64,000 nucleotides of DNA from NCBI GenBank assembly GCA_025267735.1, contig CM046297.1, positions 24,826,011-24,890,010 on the forward strand. The letters are read 5' to 3'. How positions within the stretch are numbered: position 1 is the stretch's first letter; every line of letters begins with the position of its first letter. Made by a program: the position numbers and the translations under genes. The notes below the pieces were generated by a model that saw nothing but the letters and a program-made list of their open reading frames with translations, searched no databases and was not told where the DNA came from. This DNA is from Mactra quadrangularis. Lineage: Eukaryota > Mollusca > Bivalvia > Venerida > Mactridae. Shown here piece by piece: positions 1 through 10,810 of the stretch.

Positions 1-62
1 ACTGAGATTCAAACCCATAATCTCTTGAGTTGTAAGTGAACACTCTACCACGTCGCCATAAA
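1..62 (-). repeat. tRNA-derived SINE-like fragment, cut by window edge
   Basis: Read on the minus strand, this stretch looks like a degenerate tRNA head. A B-box-like GGGTTTGAATC lies near position 5-15 and a degenerate A-box-like TGGCGACGTGGTAGAGTG near 42-59, with the usual spacing of an RNA polymerase III internal promoter. The A box lacks a full consensus match and the element runs off the window, so no body or tail can be seen. It could be a decayed tRNA pseudogene instead of a SINE. Confidence 0.4.
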
Positions 63-341
63 AGCTAGGGGAGGGAGTACAAGTGCAGTATTATACCTCT
101 GCTACTCAGGGTATATGTATACAAACTATAACAGTGAATGAATTTGGTAATGCATATCAGATAAGAATCATGTTAAAAATGCAGCTTATAATGATTTTTG
201 AAGCCATCTTTTACCATTTTGTGGTATCTTGTTACCATAACAGATGCTCTACAGTAGTTCTTCTTCTAAAACTTAATAACCCTTTTCTAACATTTGATTT
301 TTATCTGATGCAGAATTAACCCGTTCATTAACAGCATCAAC

Positions 342-421
342 CCTGACATGCTGAAGAAGCTATGTCATGGATGACCTGACGACCTGTCAAGCCCTGAAGT
401 GTCCCTTGATCAAAACTCACA
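342..421 (-). CDS. Weak candidate internal exon of an unidentified gene
   Basis: On the minus strand a possible acceptor (CCCTATCAG) is followed by 80 nt that stay open in the frame reading VSFDQGTLQGLTGRQVIHD and end at a weak donor (CAGG then GTTGAT). Its starting phase (one leftover base) matches the ending phase of the better candidate exon at 617-720, which would lie upstream in the same transcript. I do not recognise the peptide. The donor is poor and the exon is short, so this may well be chance; it is listed only because the phases match. Confidence 0.17.
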
Positions 422-616
422 CTGATAGGGATTCGTCCAAATGAAAATATTTTTCATAAATAAAACATCAAAAAGTAATTCTCAATTAGACATGCATGTC
501 AAAGAACAAATTAAAAGGTTTGTAGAAAATTTTCAAGCAAAAAGGTAGCTCATAAACTTTATAGCATAAATGTTTTATTAGGCTGCAGCAGGGCAATTTC
601 ATCATAATCAAATCAC

Positions 617-720
617 CTGTAGGCCATATATCCAGTGTACACAGTGTAGGCAGTAAGTGACAGTTTACTGACATCATCAGAGTGATCAGACATGGTCATG
701 GGGAATTCACCTAAAATTAC
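617..720 (-). CDS. Candidate internal exon of an unidentified gene
   Basis: On the minus strand, a pyrimidine-rich stretch with a branch-like TTGATTAAC and an ACCACAG acceptor (AG at 722-721) is followed by a 104-nt open stretch, then CTACAG and a GTGATT donor (616-611). In the open frame it encodes 34 codons including SKLSLTAYTVYTGYMAY, with balanced, protein-like composition. It enters in phase 0 and leaves in phase 2, compatible with the weaker candidate at 342-421. The family is not recognised. The LSLTAY string loosely recalls thioester-domain proteins such as alpha-2-macroglobulin, but that is far too short to assign. No promoter or further exons were found between here and the satellite. 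Confidence 0.3.
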
Positions 721-722
721 CT

Positions 723-1544
723 GTGGTGTTAATCAATATAGGAAAATGAATCAATGATAAAAGTTTTGCACAAAGTAATTTTATTAACAAACCTTGGATG
801 TGTATATCATCCAATACTCAAACAACTTCTCTTTAGCGTTTAATTCGCTCATTTTGCAGGACAAATTACTGCTTTCATTGCGAAAATACACTTCCGCAAT
901 AAACAATGATTAAGTCCGACATAGTCCGAATGAAGGCCCAAACTAAAACACTAACCTGTCTTATTGACGGTATGAACACAAGAGGGTCGATTTTTCTGAA
1001 ATACATACAATAATGAACAAATACATTGTTGGTCATACCACTACATATTTGTGCACAAACCTTTATTAACATATTTATATGTCAAGTTAAAGCCATTTTG
1101 TGGTTTCTCATGACATTTAATTTAAATTCTATTCTATTCAATGTTGACTAAAACTAGGACCCCACGTAACATATGTATACATAGGGTCATTTACTAATAT
1201 AATAAGCACAGAGTTACAGAATACGTCAAAGAGATTAAATCATGCCATTTACTTACCACCTGAATGAATCTCAAAACAAGGACCCAATGGGGTCCATAAT
1301 TTTAATGTTTGGGTCTATTTGCTCTGTAGACATCTGGATTAGAATCTTTTTTTTACTGGGTTTTACGCCGTGTCAACACAATTCAGGTCATTTTACAGTG
1401 TCCAGCGCACCTAACCTAGCTTTCCTGGACCCTTGTCTATAACCAGTTTACACCTACCCTTCAACAAGGCCGGAAACTTCTTAATATTATCTAATCAATG
1501 GAGGAAAACCAACATTATTGTCAATATACATAGAAGGGTATAAC
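723..1544. other. AT-rich flank, no feature seen
   Basis: No convincing exon, RNA gene or repeat was found here. A minus-strand GTAAGT (1256-1251) exists, but the sequence 5' of it on that strand has no acceptable acceptor with an open frame of useful length. The segment around 1280-1296 contains a short GGACCC/GGGTCC inverted repeat. Confidence 0.5.
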
Positions 1545-1632
1545 CTCTCCATGTGGGATTCGAACCCGTACCCCCTTCAGGAAAGAAGATTCCAAATCTC
1601 GACGCACTACCAACTGCGCTATCAACTGGGTT
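1545..1632 (-). repeat. tRNA-derived SINE head or tRNA pseudogene
   Basis: The minus strand has a perfect A box (TAGCGCAGTTGG, plus-strand 1610-1621) and a perfect B box (GGTTCGAATCC, plus-strand 1556-1566). The D arm folds (GCGC pairs with GCGT, one wobble). The anticodon arm is short and imperfect, with a TTTGGAA loop; the stretch between anticodon and T arms is unusually long, and the T stem is mismatched. A functional tRNA is therefore unlikely, and a tRNA-derived SINE head or decayed tRNA is the best reading. The body and tail would extend toward lower coordinates, but I cannot define an end. Confidence 0.6.
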
Positions 1633-1726
1633 TGGATTAGGATCTACTGGATCTGTATACAAATTGGATTTTACTTTCCTGCACATCTGTGGATGTTATA
1701 TATTAGGAAACTGTAAATATAGGTGA

Positions 1727-1970
1727 GGGGGGGGGGGGGCGTCAGGCGGGTCCAGAACCCCCCACCTCGAATTTCCAAAATGTACCTGTCCATTATTGTA
1801 TTTCTTGACTGTAAGTCATAATCTAAGAAGCATTATGCAATTTTTGTCTGTGCTTAACATAGATTTTATGGTTATGTAAGTTTTATTACTAATATGTTGG
1901 ATTATTCTGCAAAATGTGTATGTGGTTCGAAATTGTGGACCCCCCCAAGTAAAAGTTTGACCCCCCCCCC
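1727..1970. repeat. Cluster of G and C homopolymer tracts
   Basis: A run of 13 G (1727-1739) is followed by a C6 run near 1758-1763, a C7 run (1940-1946) and a C10 run (1961-1970). The G run and the later C runs are complementary, so the segment could fold back or form G-rich structures. Such tracts are also frequent sites of sequencing length error. No gene is seen between the SINE-like fragment and the satellite (1640-2316). Confidence 0.6.
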
Positions 1971-2316
1971 AAGAAAAAAATCCTGGATCAACCCCAGCTG
2001 TGGACTTATAAGCTGTGGATTGATAAGTTTATGTCTTTATATAAAAATTCTCATTAGTTACAAAGTGTATGAAATATGAGCTAAAAAGGATTCCTGTCTG
2101 TTTTAGCATTCATGAGAGATTCAAAGGTTTAATCAATTAACACATTGCATTTTGCTTGGTTTGGCTGTGATTGTATAAACCAACGCTCAAAAAAGTAATT
2201 GCCTATTTCAATTATTGTTTTCTTTACTAATATTCGCACACTAATAATCAAGTGTCATAACTTTGGTCTTCTGTTAAGATTTCATTAACTAGAGTTAATT
2301 TATAAATTGCGTTACA

Positions 2317-2821
2317 TGAAGAGTTGTCTACCCCTGTTATACATGTTTTTGGGCCTTACATCAATGAAAAACTGCGATAAAACTTATATGCGCGTGTCCT
2401 GGGACATTCTGAGGCAAGAAAAGGAGAACAAAAATTTTCATCAAAAGTTGACATTTTCAACAGGTCCGTACCTGCGAGAAATTGTAAAAAAAAAACCACT
2501 TTTGCCCGAAGAGCTGTCTGCCTCTAATAAACATTATATCAATGAAAAACTGCGATAAAACTTATATGCGCATGTCCTGGGACATATTGAGCCAAAAAAT
2601 GGAAAATGAAAATTATCATCAAAATTTGACATTTTCAACAGGTCCGTACCTGCGAGAAATTGTAAAAAAAACCCACGTTTGCCCGAAGAGCTGTCTGCCA
2701 CTACTAAACATTATATCAATGAAAAACTGCGATAAAACTTATATGCGCATGTCCTGGGACATTTTGAGCCAAAAAATGGAGAATGAAAATTTTCATCAAA
2801 ATTTGACAATTTCAACAGGTC
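2317..2821 (+). repeat. Diverged left edge of the satellite
   Basis: The array begins inside the 3' part of an S unit (GAAGAGTTGTCTACCCC) and continues with about two and a half short monomers that differ from the array consensus more than any others. Examples are ACATTCTGAGGCAAGAAAAGGAG at 2404-2426 where the consensus has ACATTTTGAGCCAAAAAATGGAG, and AATTATCATC for AATTTTCATC near 2611. This decay is what unequal exchange predicts at an array margin. Confidence 0.8.
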
Positions 2822-5110
2822 CCGACCTGTGAAACAACTCATTTTTTAGGCAAAATATCGATCGTCGCAAACCTTGTCACATGATGCACCAGTTTGTTCG
2901 GGGGTCAAGTCGGTCAATAAAACATGCATAACTTGGGTTCTAAAATCAAATCTGAAAGCGGTAGACCAGATTTTCTGGTTTGCTGCTTTTTTCCATAATA
3001 GTGGATTTTATGTACTTTTGTCCGAAGAGTTGTCTACCCCTGTTATACATGTTTTTGGGCCTTACATCAATGAAAGATTGCGATAAACCTATGTGCGCGT
3101 GTCCTGGGACATTTTGAGCCAAAAAATGGAGAATGAAAATTATCATCAAAATTTGACATTTTCAACAGGTCCGTACCTGCGAGAAATTGTAAAAAAAAAC
3201 CACGTTTGCCCGAAGAGCTGTCTGCCACTACTAAACATTATATCAATGAAAAACTGCGATAAAACTTATATGCGCGTGTCCTGGGACATTTTGAGCCAAA
3301 AAATGGAGAATGAAAATTTTCATCAAAATTTGACATTTTCAACAGGTCCCGACCTGTGAAACAACTCATTTTTTAGGCAAAATATCGATCGTCGCAAACC
3401 TTGTCACATGATGCACCAGTTTGTTCGGGGGTCAAGTCGGTCAATAAAACATGCATAACTTGGGTTCTAAAATCAAATCTGAAAGCGGTAGACCAGATTT
3501 TCTGGTTTGCTGCTTTTTTCCATAATAGTGGATTTTATGTACTTTTGTCCGAAGAGTTGTCTACCCCTGTTATACATGTTTTTGGGCCTTACATCAATGA
3601 AAGATTGCGATAAACCTATGTGCGCGTGTCCTGGGACATTTTGAGCCAAAAAATGGAGAATGAAAATTTTCATCAAAATTTGACATTTTCAACAGGTCCG
3701 TACCTGCGAGAAATTGTAAAAAAACCCCACTTTTGCCCGAAGAGCTGTGTGCCTCTAATGAACATTATATCAATGAAAAACTGCGATAAAACCTATGTGC
3801 GCGTGTCCTGGGACATTTTGAGCCAAAAAATGGAGAATGAAAATTTTCATCAAAATTTGACATTTTCAACAGGTCCGTACCTGCGAGAAATTGTAAAAAA
3901 AAACCATGTTTGCCCGAAGAGCTGTCTGCCACTGCTAAACATTATATCAATGAAAAACTGCGATAAAACCTATGTGCGCGTGTCCTGGGACATTTTGAGC
4001 CAAAAAATGGAGAATGAAAATTTTCATCAAAATTTGACATTTTCAACAGGTCCCGACCTGTGAAACAACTCATTTTTTAGGCAAAATATCGATCGTCGCA
4101 AACCTTGTCACATGATGCACCAGTTTGTTCGGGGGTCAAGTCGGTCAATAAAACATGCATAACTTGGGTTCTAAAATCAAATCTGAAAGCGGTAGACCAG
4201 ATTTTCTGGTTTGCTGCTTTTTTCCATAATAGTGGATTTTATGTACTTTTGTCCGAAGAGTTGTCTACCCCTGTTATACATGTTTTTGGGCCTTACATCA
4301 ATGAAAGATTGCGATAAACCTATGTGCGCGTGTCCTGGGACATTTTGAGCCAAAAAATGGAGAATGAAAATTTTCATCAAAATTTGACATTTTCAACAGG
4401 TCCGTACCTGCGAGAAATTGTAAAAAAAACCCACTTTTGCCCGAAGAGCTGTGTGCCTCTAATAAACATTATATCAATGAAAAACTGCGATAAAACCTAT
4501 GTGTGCGTGTCCTGGGACATTTTGAGCCAAAAAATGGAGAATGAAAATTTTCATCAAAATTTGACATTTTCAACAGGTCCGTACCTGCGAGAAATTGTAA
4601 AAAAAAACCACGTTTGCCCGAAGAGCTGTCTGCCACTGCTCAACATTATATCAATGAAAAACTGCGATAAAACCTATGTGCGCGTGTCCTGGGACATTTT
4701 GAGCCAAAAAATGGAGAATGAAAATTTTCATCAAAATTTGACATTTTCAACAGGTCCGTACCTGCGAGAAATTGTAAAAAAAACCCACTTTTGCCCGAAG
4801 AGCTGTGTGCCTCTAATAAACATTATATCAATGAAAAACTGCGATAAAACCTATGTGCGTGTGTCCTGGGACATTTTGAGCCAAAAAATGGAGAATGAAA
4901 ATTTTCATCAAAATTTGACATTTTCAACAGGTCCGTACCTGCGAGAAATTGTAAAAAAAAACCACGTTTGCCCGAAGAGCTGTCTGCCACTGCTAAACAT
5001 TATATCAATGAAAAACTGCGATAAAACCTATGTGCGCGTGTCCTGGGACATTTTGAGCCAAAAAATGGAGAATGAAAATTTTCATCAAAATTTGACATTT
5101 TCAACAGGTC

Positions 5111-5302
5111 CCGACCTGTGAAACAACTCATTTTTTAGGCAAAATATCGATCGTCGCAAACCTTGTCACATGATGCACCAGTTTGTTCGGGGGTCAAGTC
5201 GGTCAATAAAACATGCATAACTTGGGTTCTAAAATCAAATCTGAAAGCGGTAGACCAGATTTTCTGGTTTGCTGCTTTTTTCCATAATAGTGGATTTTAT
5301 GT
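5111..5302 (+). repeat. Representative S-unit insert
   Basis: This is the segment that distinguishes S from a short monomer; it recurs from 52 bp before to about 139 bp after each S anchor. The first bases still resemble the monomer (GACCTGTGAAACAA against TACCTGCGAGAAAT), after which similarity stops until GTACTTTTGTCCGAAGAG. The insert opens at a perfect 7-2-7 inverted repeat (ACAGGTC CC GACCTGT) and contains ATCGATCG and the hairpin ACCAGA TTT TCTGGT. The net gain is about 173 bp, close to one monomer. I found no transposon ends or target duplication. Confidence 0.85.
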
Positions 5303-8300
5303 ACTTTTGTCCGAAGAGTTGTCTACCCCTGTTATACATGTTTTTGGGCCTTACATCAATGAAAGATTGCGATAAACCTATGTGCGCGTGTCCTGGGACA
5401 TTTTGAGCCAAAAAATGGAGAATGAAAATTTTCATCAAAATTTGACATTTTCAACAGGTCCGTACCTGCGAGAAATTGTAAAAAAAACCCACTTTTGCCC
5501 GAAGAGCTGTGTGCCTCTAATAAACATTATATCAATGAAAAACTGCGATAAAACCTATGTGTGCGTGTCCTGGGACATTTTGAGCCAAAAAATGGAGAAT
5601 GAAAATTTTCATCAAAATTTGACATTTTCAACAGGTCCGTACCTGCGAGAAATTGTAAAAAAAACCATGTTTGCCCGAAGAGCTGTCTGCCACTGCTAAA
5701 CATTATATCAATGAAAAACTGCGATAAAACCTATGTGCGCGTGTCCTGGGACATTTTGAGCCAAAAAATGGAGAATGAAAATTTTCATCAAAATTTGACA
5801 TTTTCAACAGGTCCGTACCTGCGAGAAATTGTAAAAAAACCCCACTTTTGCCCGAAGAGCTGTGTGCCTCTAATGAACATTATATCAATGAAAAACTGCG
5901 ATAAAACCTATGTGCGCGTGTCCTGGGACATTTTGAGCCAAAAAATGGAGAATGAAAATTTTCATCAAAATTTGACATTTTCAACAGGTCCGTACCTGCG
6001 AGAAATTGTAAAAAAAAACCATGTTTGCCCGAAGAGCTGTCTGCCACTGCTAAACATTATATCAATGAAAAACTGCGATAAAACTTATATGCGCGTGTCC
6101 TGGGACATTTTGAGCCAAAAAATGGAGAATGAAAATTTTCATCAAAATTTGACATTTTCAACAGGTCCCGACCTGTGAAACAACTCATTTTTTAGGCAAA
6201 ATATCGATCGTCGCAAACCTTGTCACATGATGCACCAGTTTGTTCGGGGGTCAAGTCGGTCAATAAAACATGCATAACTTGGGTTCTAAAATCAAATCTG
6301 AAAGCGGTAGACCAGATTTTCTGGTTTGCTGCTTTTTTCCATAATAGTGGATTTTATGTACTTTTGTCCGAAGAGTTGTCTACCCCTGTTATACATGTTT
6401 TTGGGCCTTACATCAATGAAAGATTGCGATAAACCTATGTGCGCGTGTCCTGGGACATTTTGAGCCAAAAAATGGAGAATGAAAATTTTCATCAAAATTT
6501 GACATTTTCAACAGGTCCGTACCTGCGAGAAATTGTAAAAAAAACCCACTTTTGCCCAAAGAGCTGTGTGCCTCTAATAAACATTATATCAATGAAAAAC
6601 TGCGATAAAACCTATGTGTGCGTGTCCTGGGACATTTTGAGCCAAAAAATGGAGAATGAAAATTTTCATCAAAATTTGACATTTTCAACAGGTCCGTACC
6701 TGCGAGAAATTGTAAAAAAAAACCATGTTTGCCCGAAGAGCTGTCTGCCACTGCTAAACATTATATCAATGAAAAACTGCGATAAAACTTATATGCGCGT
6801 GTCCTGGGACATTTTGAGCCAAAAAATGGAGAATGAAAATTTTCATCAAAATTTGACATTTTCAACAGGTCCGTACCTGCGAGAAATTGTAAAAAAAAAC
6901 CATGTTTGCCCGAAGAGCTGTCTGCCACTGCTAAACATTATATCAATGAAAAACTGCGATAAAACTTATATGCGCGTGTCCTGGGACATTTTGAGCCAAA
7001 AAATGGAGAATGAAAATTTTCATCAAAATTTGACATTTTCAACAGGTCCCGACCTGCGAGAAATTGTAAAAAAAAAACACGTTTGCCCGAAGAGCTGTCT
7101 GCCACTGCTAAACATTATATCAATGAAAAACTGCGATAAAACCTATGTGCGCGTGTCCTGGGACATTTTGAGCCAAAAAATGGAGAATGAAAATTTTCAT
7201 CAAAATTTGACATTTTCAACAGGTCCGTACCTGCGAGAAATTGTAAAAAAACCCCACTTTTGCCCGAAGAGCTGTGTGCCTCTAATGAACATTATATCAA
7301 TGAAAAACTGCGATAAAACCTATGTGCGCGTGTCCTGGGACATTTTGAGCCAAAAAATGGAGAATGAAAATTTTCATCAAAATTTGACATTTTCAACAGG
7401 TCCGTACCTGCGAGAAATTGTAAAAAAAAACCATGTTTGCCCGAAGAGCTGTCTGCCACTGCTAAACATTATATCAATGAAAAACTGCGATAAAACTTAT
7501 ATGCGCGTGTCCTGGGACATTTTGAGCCAAAAAATGGAGAATGAAAATTTTCATCAAAATTTGACATTTTCAACAGGTCCCGACCTGTGAAACAACTCAT
7601 TTTTTAGGCAAAATATCGATCGTCGCAAACCTTGTCACATGATGCACCAGTTTGTTCGGGGGTCAAGTCGGTCAATAAAACATGCATAACTTGGGTTCTA
7701 AAATCAAATCTGAAAGCGGTAGACCAGATTTTCTGGTTTGCTGCTTTTTTCCATAATAGTGGATTTTATGTACTTTTGTCCGAAGAGTTGTCTACCCCTG
7801 TTATACATGTTTTTGGGCCTTACATCAATGAAAGATTGCGATAAACCTATGTGCGCGTGTCCTGGGACATTTTGAGCCAAAAAATGGAGAATGAAAATTT
7901 TCATCAAAATTTGACATTTTCAACAGGTCCGTACCTGCGAGAAATTGTAAAAAAAACCCACTTTTGCCCGAAGAGCTGTCTGCCACTGCTAAACATTATA
8001 TCAATGAAAAACTGCGATAAAACCTATGTGCGCGTGTCCTGGGACATTTTGAGCCAAAAAATGGAGAATGAAAATTTTCATCAAAATTTGACATTTTCAA
8101 CAGGTCCCGACCTGTGAAACAACTCATTTTTTAGGCAAAATATCGATCGTCGCAAACCTTGTCACATGATGCACCAGTTTGTTCGGGGGTCAAGTCGGTC
8201 AATAAAACATGCATAACTTGGGTTCTAAAATCAAATCTGAAAGCGGTAGACCAGATTTTCTGGTTTGCTGCTTTTTTCCATAATAGTGGATTTTATGTAC

Positions 8301-10652
8301 TTTTGTCCGAAGAGTTGTCTACCCCTGTTATACATGTTTTTGGGCCTTACATCAATGAAAGATTGCGATAAACCTATGTGCGCGTGTCCTGGGACATTTT
8401 GAGCCAAAAAATGGAGAATGAAAATTTTCATCAAAATTTGACATTTTCAACAGGTCCGTACCTGCGAGAAATTGTAAAAAAAACCCACTTTTGCCCGAAG
8501 AGCTGTGTGCCTCTAATAAACATTATATCAATGAAAAACTGCGATAAAACCTATGTGTGCGTGTCCATGGGACATTTTGAGCCAAAAAATGGAGAATGAA
8601 AATTTTCATCAAAATTTGACATTTTCAACAGGTCCGTACCTGCGAGAAATTGTAAAAAAAACCATGTTTGCCCGAAGAGCTGTCTGCCACTGCTAAACAT
8701 TATATCAATGAAAAACTGCGATAAAACCTATGTGCGCGTGTCCTGGGACATTTTGAGCCAAAAAATGGAGAATGAAAATTTTCATCAAAATTTGACATTT
8801 TCAACAGGTCCGTACCTGCGAGAAATTGTAAAAAAACCCCACTTTTGCCCGAAGAGCTGTGTGCCTCTAATGAACATTATATCAATGAAAAACTGCGATA
8901 AAACCTATGTGCGCGTGTCCTGGGACATTTTGAGCCAAAAAATGGAGAATGAAAATTTTCATCAAAATTTGACATTTTCAACAGGTCCGTACCTGCGAGA
9001 AATTGTAAAAAAAAAACATGTTTGCCCGAAGAGCTGTCTGCCACTGCTAAACATTATATCAATGAAAAACTGCGATAAAACCTATGTGCGCGTGTCCTGG
9101 GACATTTTGAGCCAAAAAATGGAGAATGAAAATTTTCATCAAAATTTGACATTTTCAACAGGTCCCGACCTGTGAAACAACTCATTTTTTAGGCAAAATA
9201 TCGATCGTCGCAAACCTTGTCACATGATGCACCAGTTTGTTCGGGGGTCAAGTCGGTCAATAAAACATGCATAACTTGGGTTCTAAAATCAAATCTGAAA
9301 GCGGTAGACCAGATTTTCTGGTTTGCTGCTTTTTTCCATAATAGTGGATTTTATGTACTTTTGTCCGAAGAGTTGTCTACCCCTGTTATACATGTTTTTG
9401 AGCCTTACATCAATGAAAGATTGCGATAAACCTATGTGCGCGTGTCCTGGGACATTTTTGAGCCAAAAAATGGAGAATGAAAATTTTCATCAAAATTTTG
9501 ACATTTTCAACAGGTCCGTACCTGCGAGAAATTGTAAAAAAAAAACACTTTTGCCCGAAGAGCTGTGTGCCTCTAATAAACATTATATCAATGAAAAACT
9601 GCGATAAAACCTATGTGTGCGTGTCCTGGGACATTTTGAGCCAAAAAATGGAGAATGAAAATTTTCATCAAAATTTGACATTTTCAACAGGTCCGTACCT
9701 GCGAGAAATTGTAAAAAAAACCCACTTTTGCCCGAAGAGCTGTGTGCCTCTAATAAACATTATATCAATGAAAAACTGCGATAAAACCTATGTGCGCGTG
9801 TCCTGGGACATTTTAGAGCCAAAAAATGGAGAATGAAAATTTTCATCAAAATTTGACATTTTCAACAGGTCCGTACCTGCGAGAAATTGTAAAAAAAAAC
9901 CACGTTTGCCCGAAGAGCTGTCTGCCACTGCTAAACATTATATCAATGAAAAACTGCGATTAAACCTATGTGCGCGTGTCCTGGGACATTTTGAGCCAAA
10001 AAATGGAGAATGAAAATTTTCATCAAAATTTGACATTTTTCAACAGGTCCGTACCTGCGAGAAATTGTAAAAAAAACCCACTTTTGCCCGAAGAGCTGTG
10101 TGCCTCTAATAAACATTATATCAATGAAAAACTGCGATAAAACCTATGTGCGCGTGTCCTGGGACATTTTGAGCCAAAAAATGGAGAATGAAAATTTTCA
10201 TCAAAATTTGACATTTTCAACAGGTCCCCGACCTGTGAAACAACTCAATTTTTTAGGCAAAATAATCGATCGTCGCAAACCTTGTCACATGATGCACCAG
10301 TTTGTTCGGGGGTCAAGTCGGTCAATAAAACATGCATAACTTGGGTTCTAAAATCAAATCTGAAAGCGGTAGACCAGATTTTCTGGTTTGCTGCTTTTTT
10401 CCATAATAGTGGATTTTATGTACTTTTGTCCGAAGAGTTGTCTACCCCTGTTATACATGTTTTTGGCCTTACATCAATGAAAGATTGCGATAAACCTATG
10501 TGCGCGTGTCCTGGGACATTTTGAGCCAAAAAATGGAGAATGAAAATTTTCATCAAAATTTGACATTTTCAACAGGTCCGTACCTGCGAGAAATTGTAAA
10601 AAAAACCCACTTTTGCCCGAAGAGCTGTGTGCCTCTAATAAACATTATATCA

Positions 10653-10810
10653 ATGAAAAACTGCGATAAAACCTATGTGTGCGTGTCCTGGGACATTTTG
10701 AGCCAAAATATGGAGAATGAAAATTTTCAACAGGTCCGTACCTGCGAGAAATTGTAAAAAAAACCCACTTTTGCCCGAAGAGCTGTGTGCCTCTAATAAA
10801 CATTATATCA
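10653..10810 (+). repeat. Shortened 158-bp monomer, copy 1
   Basis: This H monomer lacks 19 bp between two ATTTTCA direct repeats, joining GAAAATTTTCA directly to ACAGGTCC. The deletion removes one side of the 14-bp palindrome region. The same deletion is found at 14867-15024. Confidence 0.9.

Noticed and set aside
1242..1442. Forward 66-codon open frame and minus-strand GTAAGT at 1256-1251
   Set aside because: No acceptor, homology or sensible exon structure; the donor-like site alone is not enough.
1545..1632. Functional tRNA gene
   Set aside because: A and B boxes are perfect, but the anticodon stem is short, the region before the T arm is too long and the T stem mismatches.
2822..3013. 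S insert as a transposon insertion
   Set aside because: No target-site duplication, terminal inverted repeats or coding remnant; the first bases still resemble the monomer.
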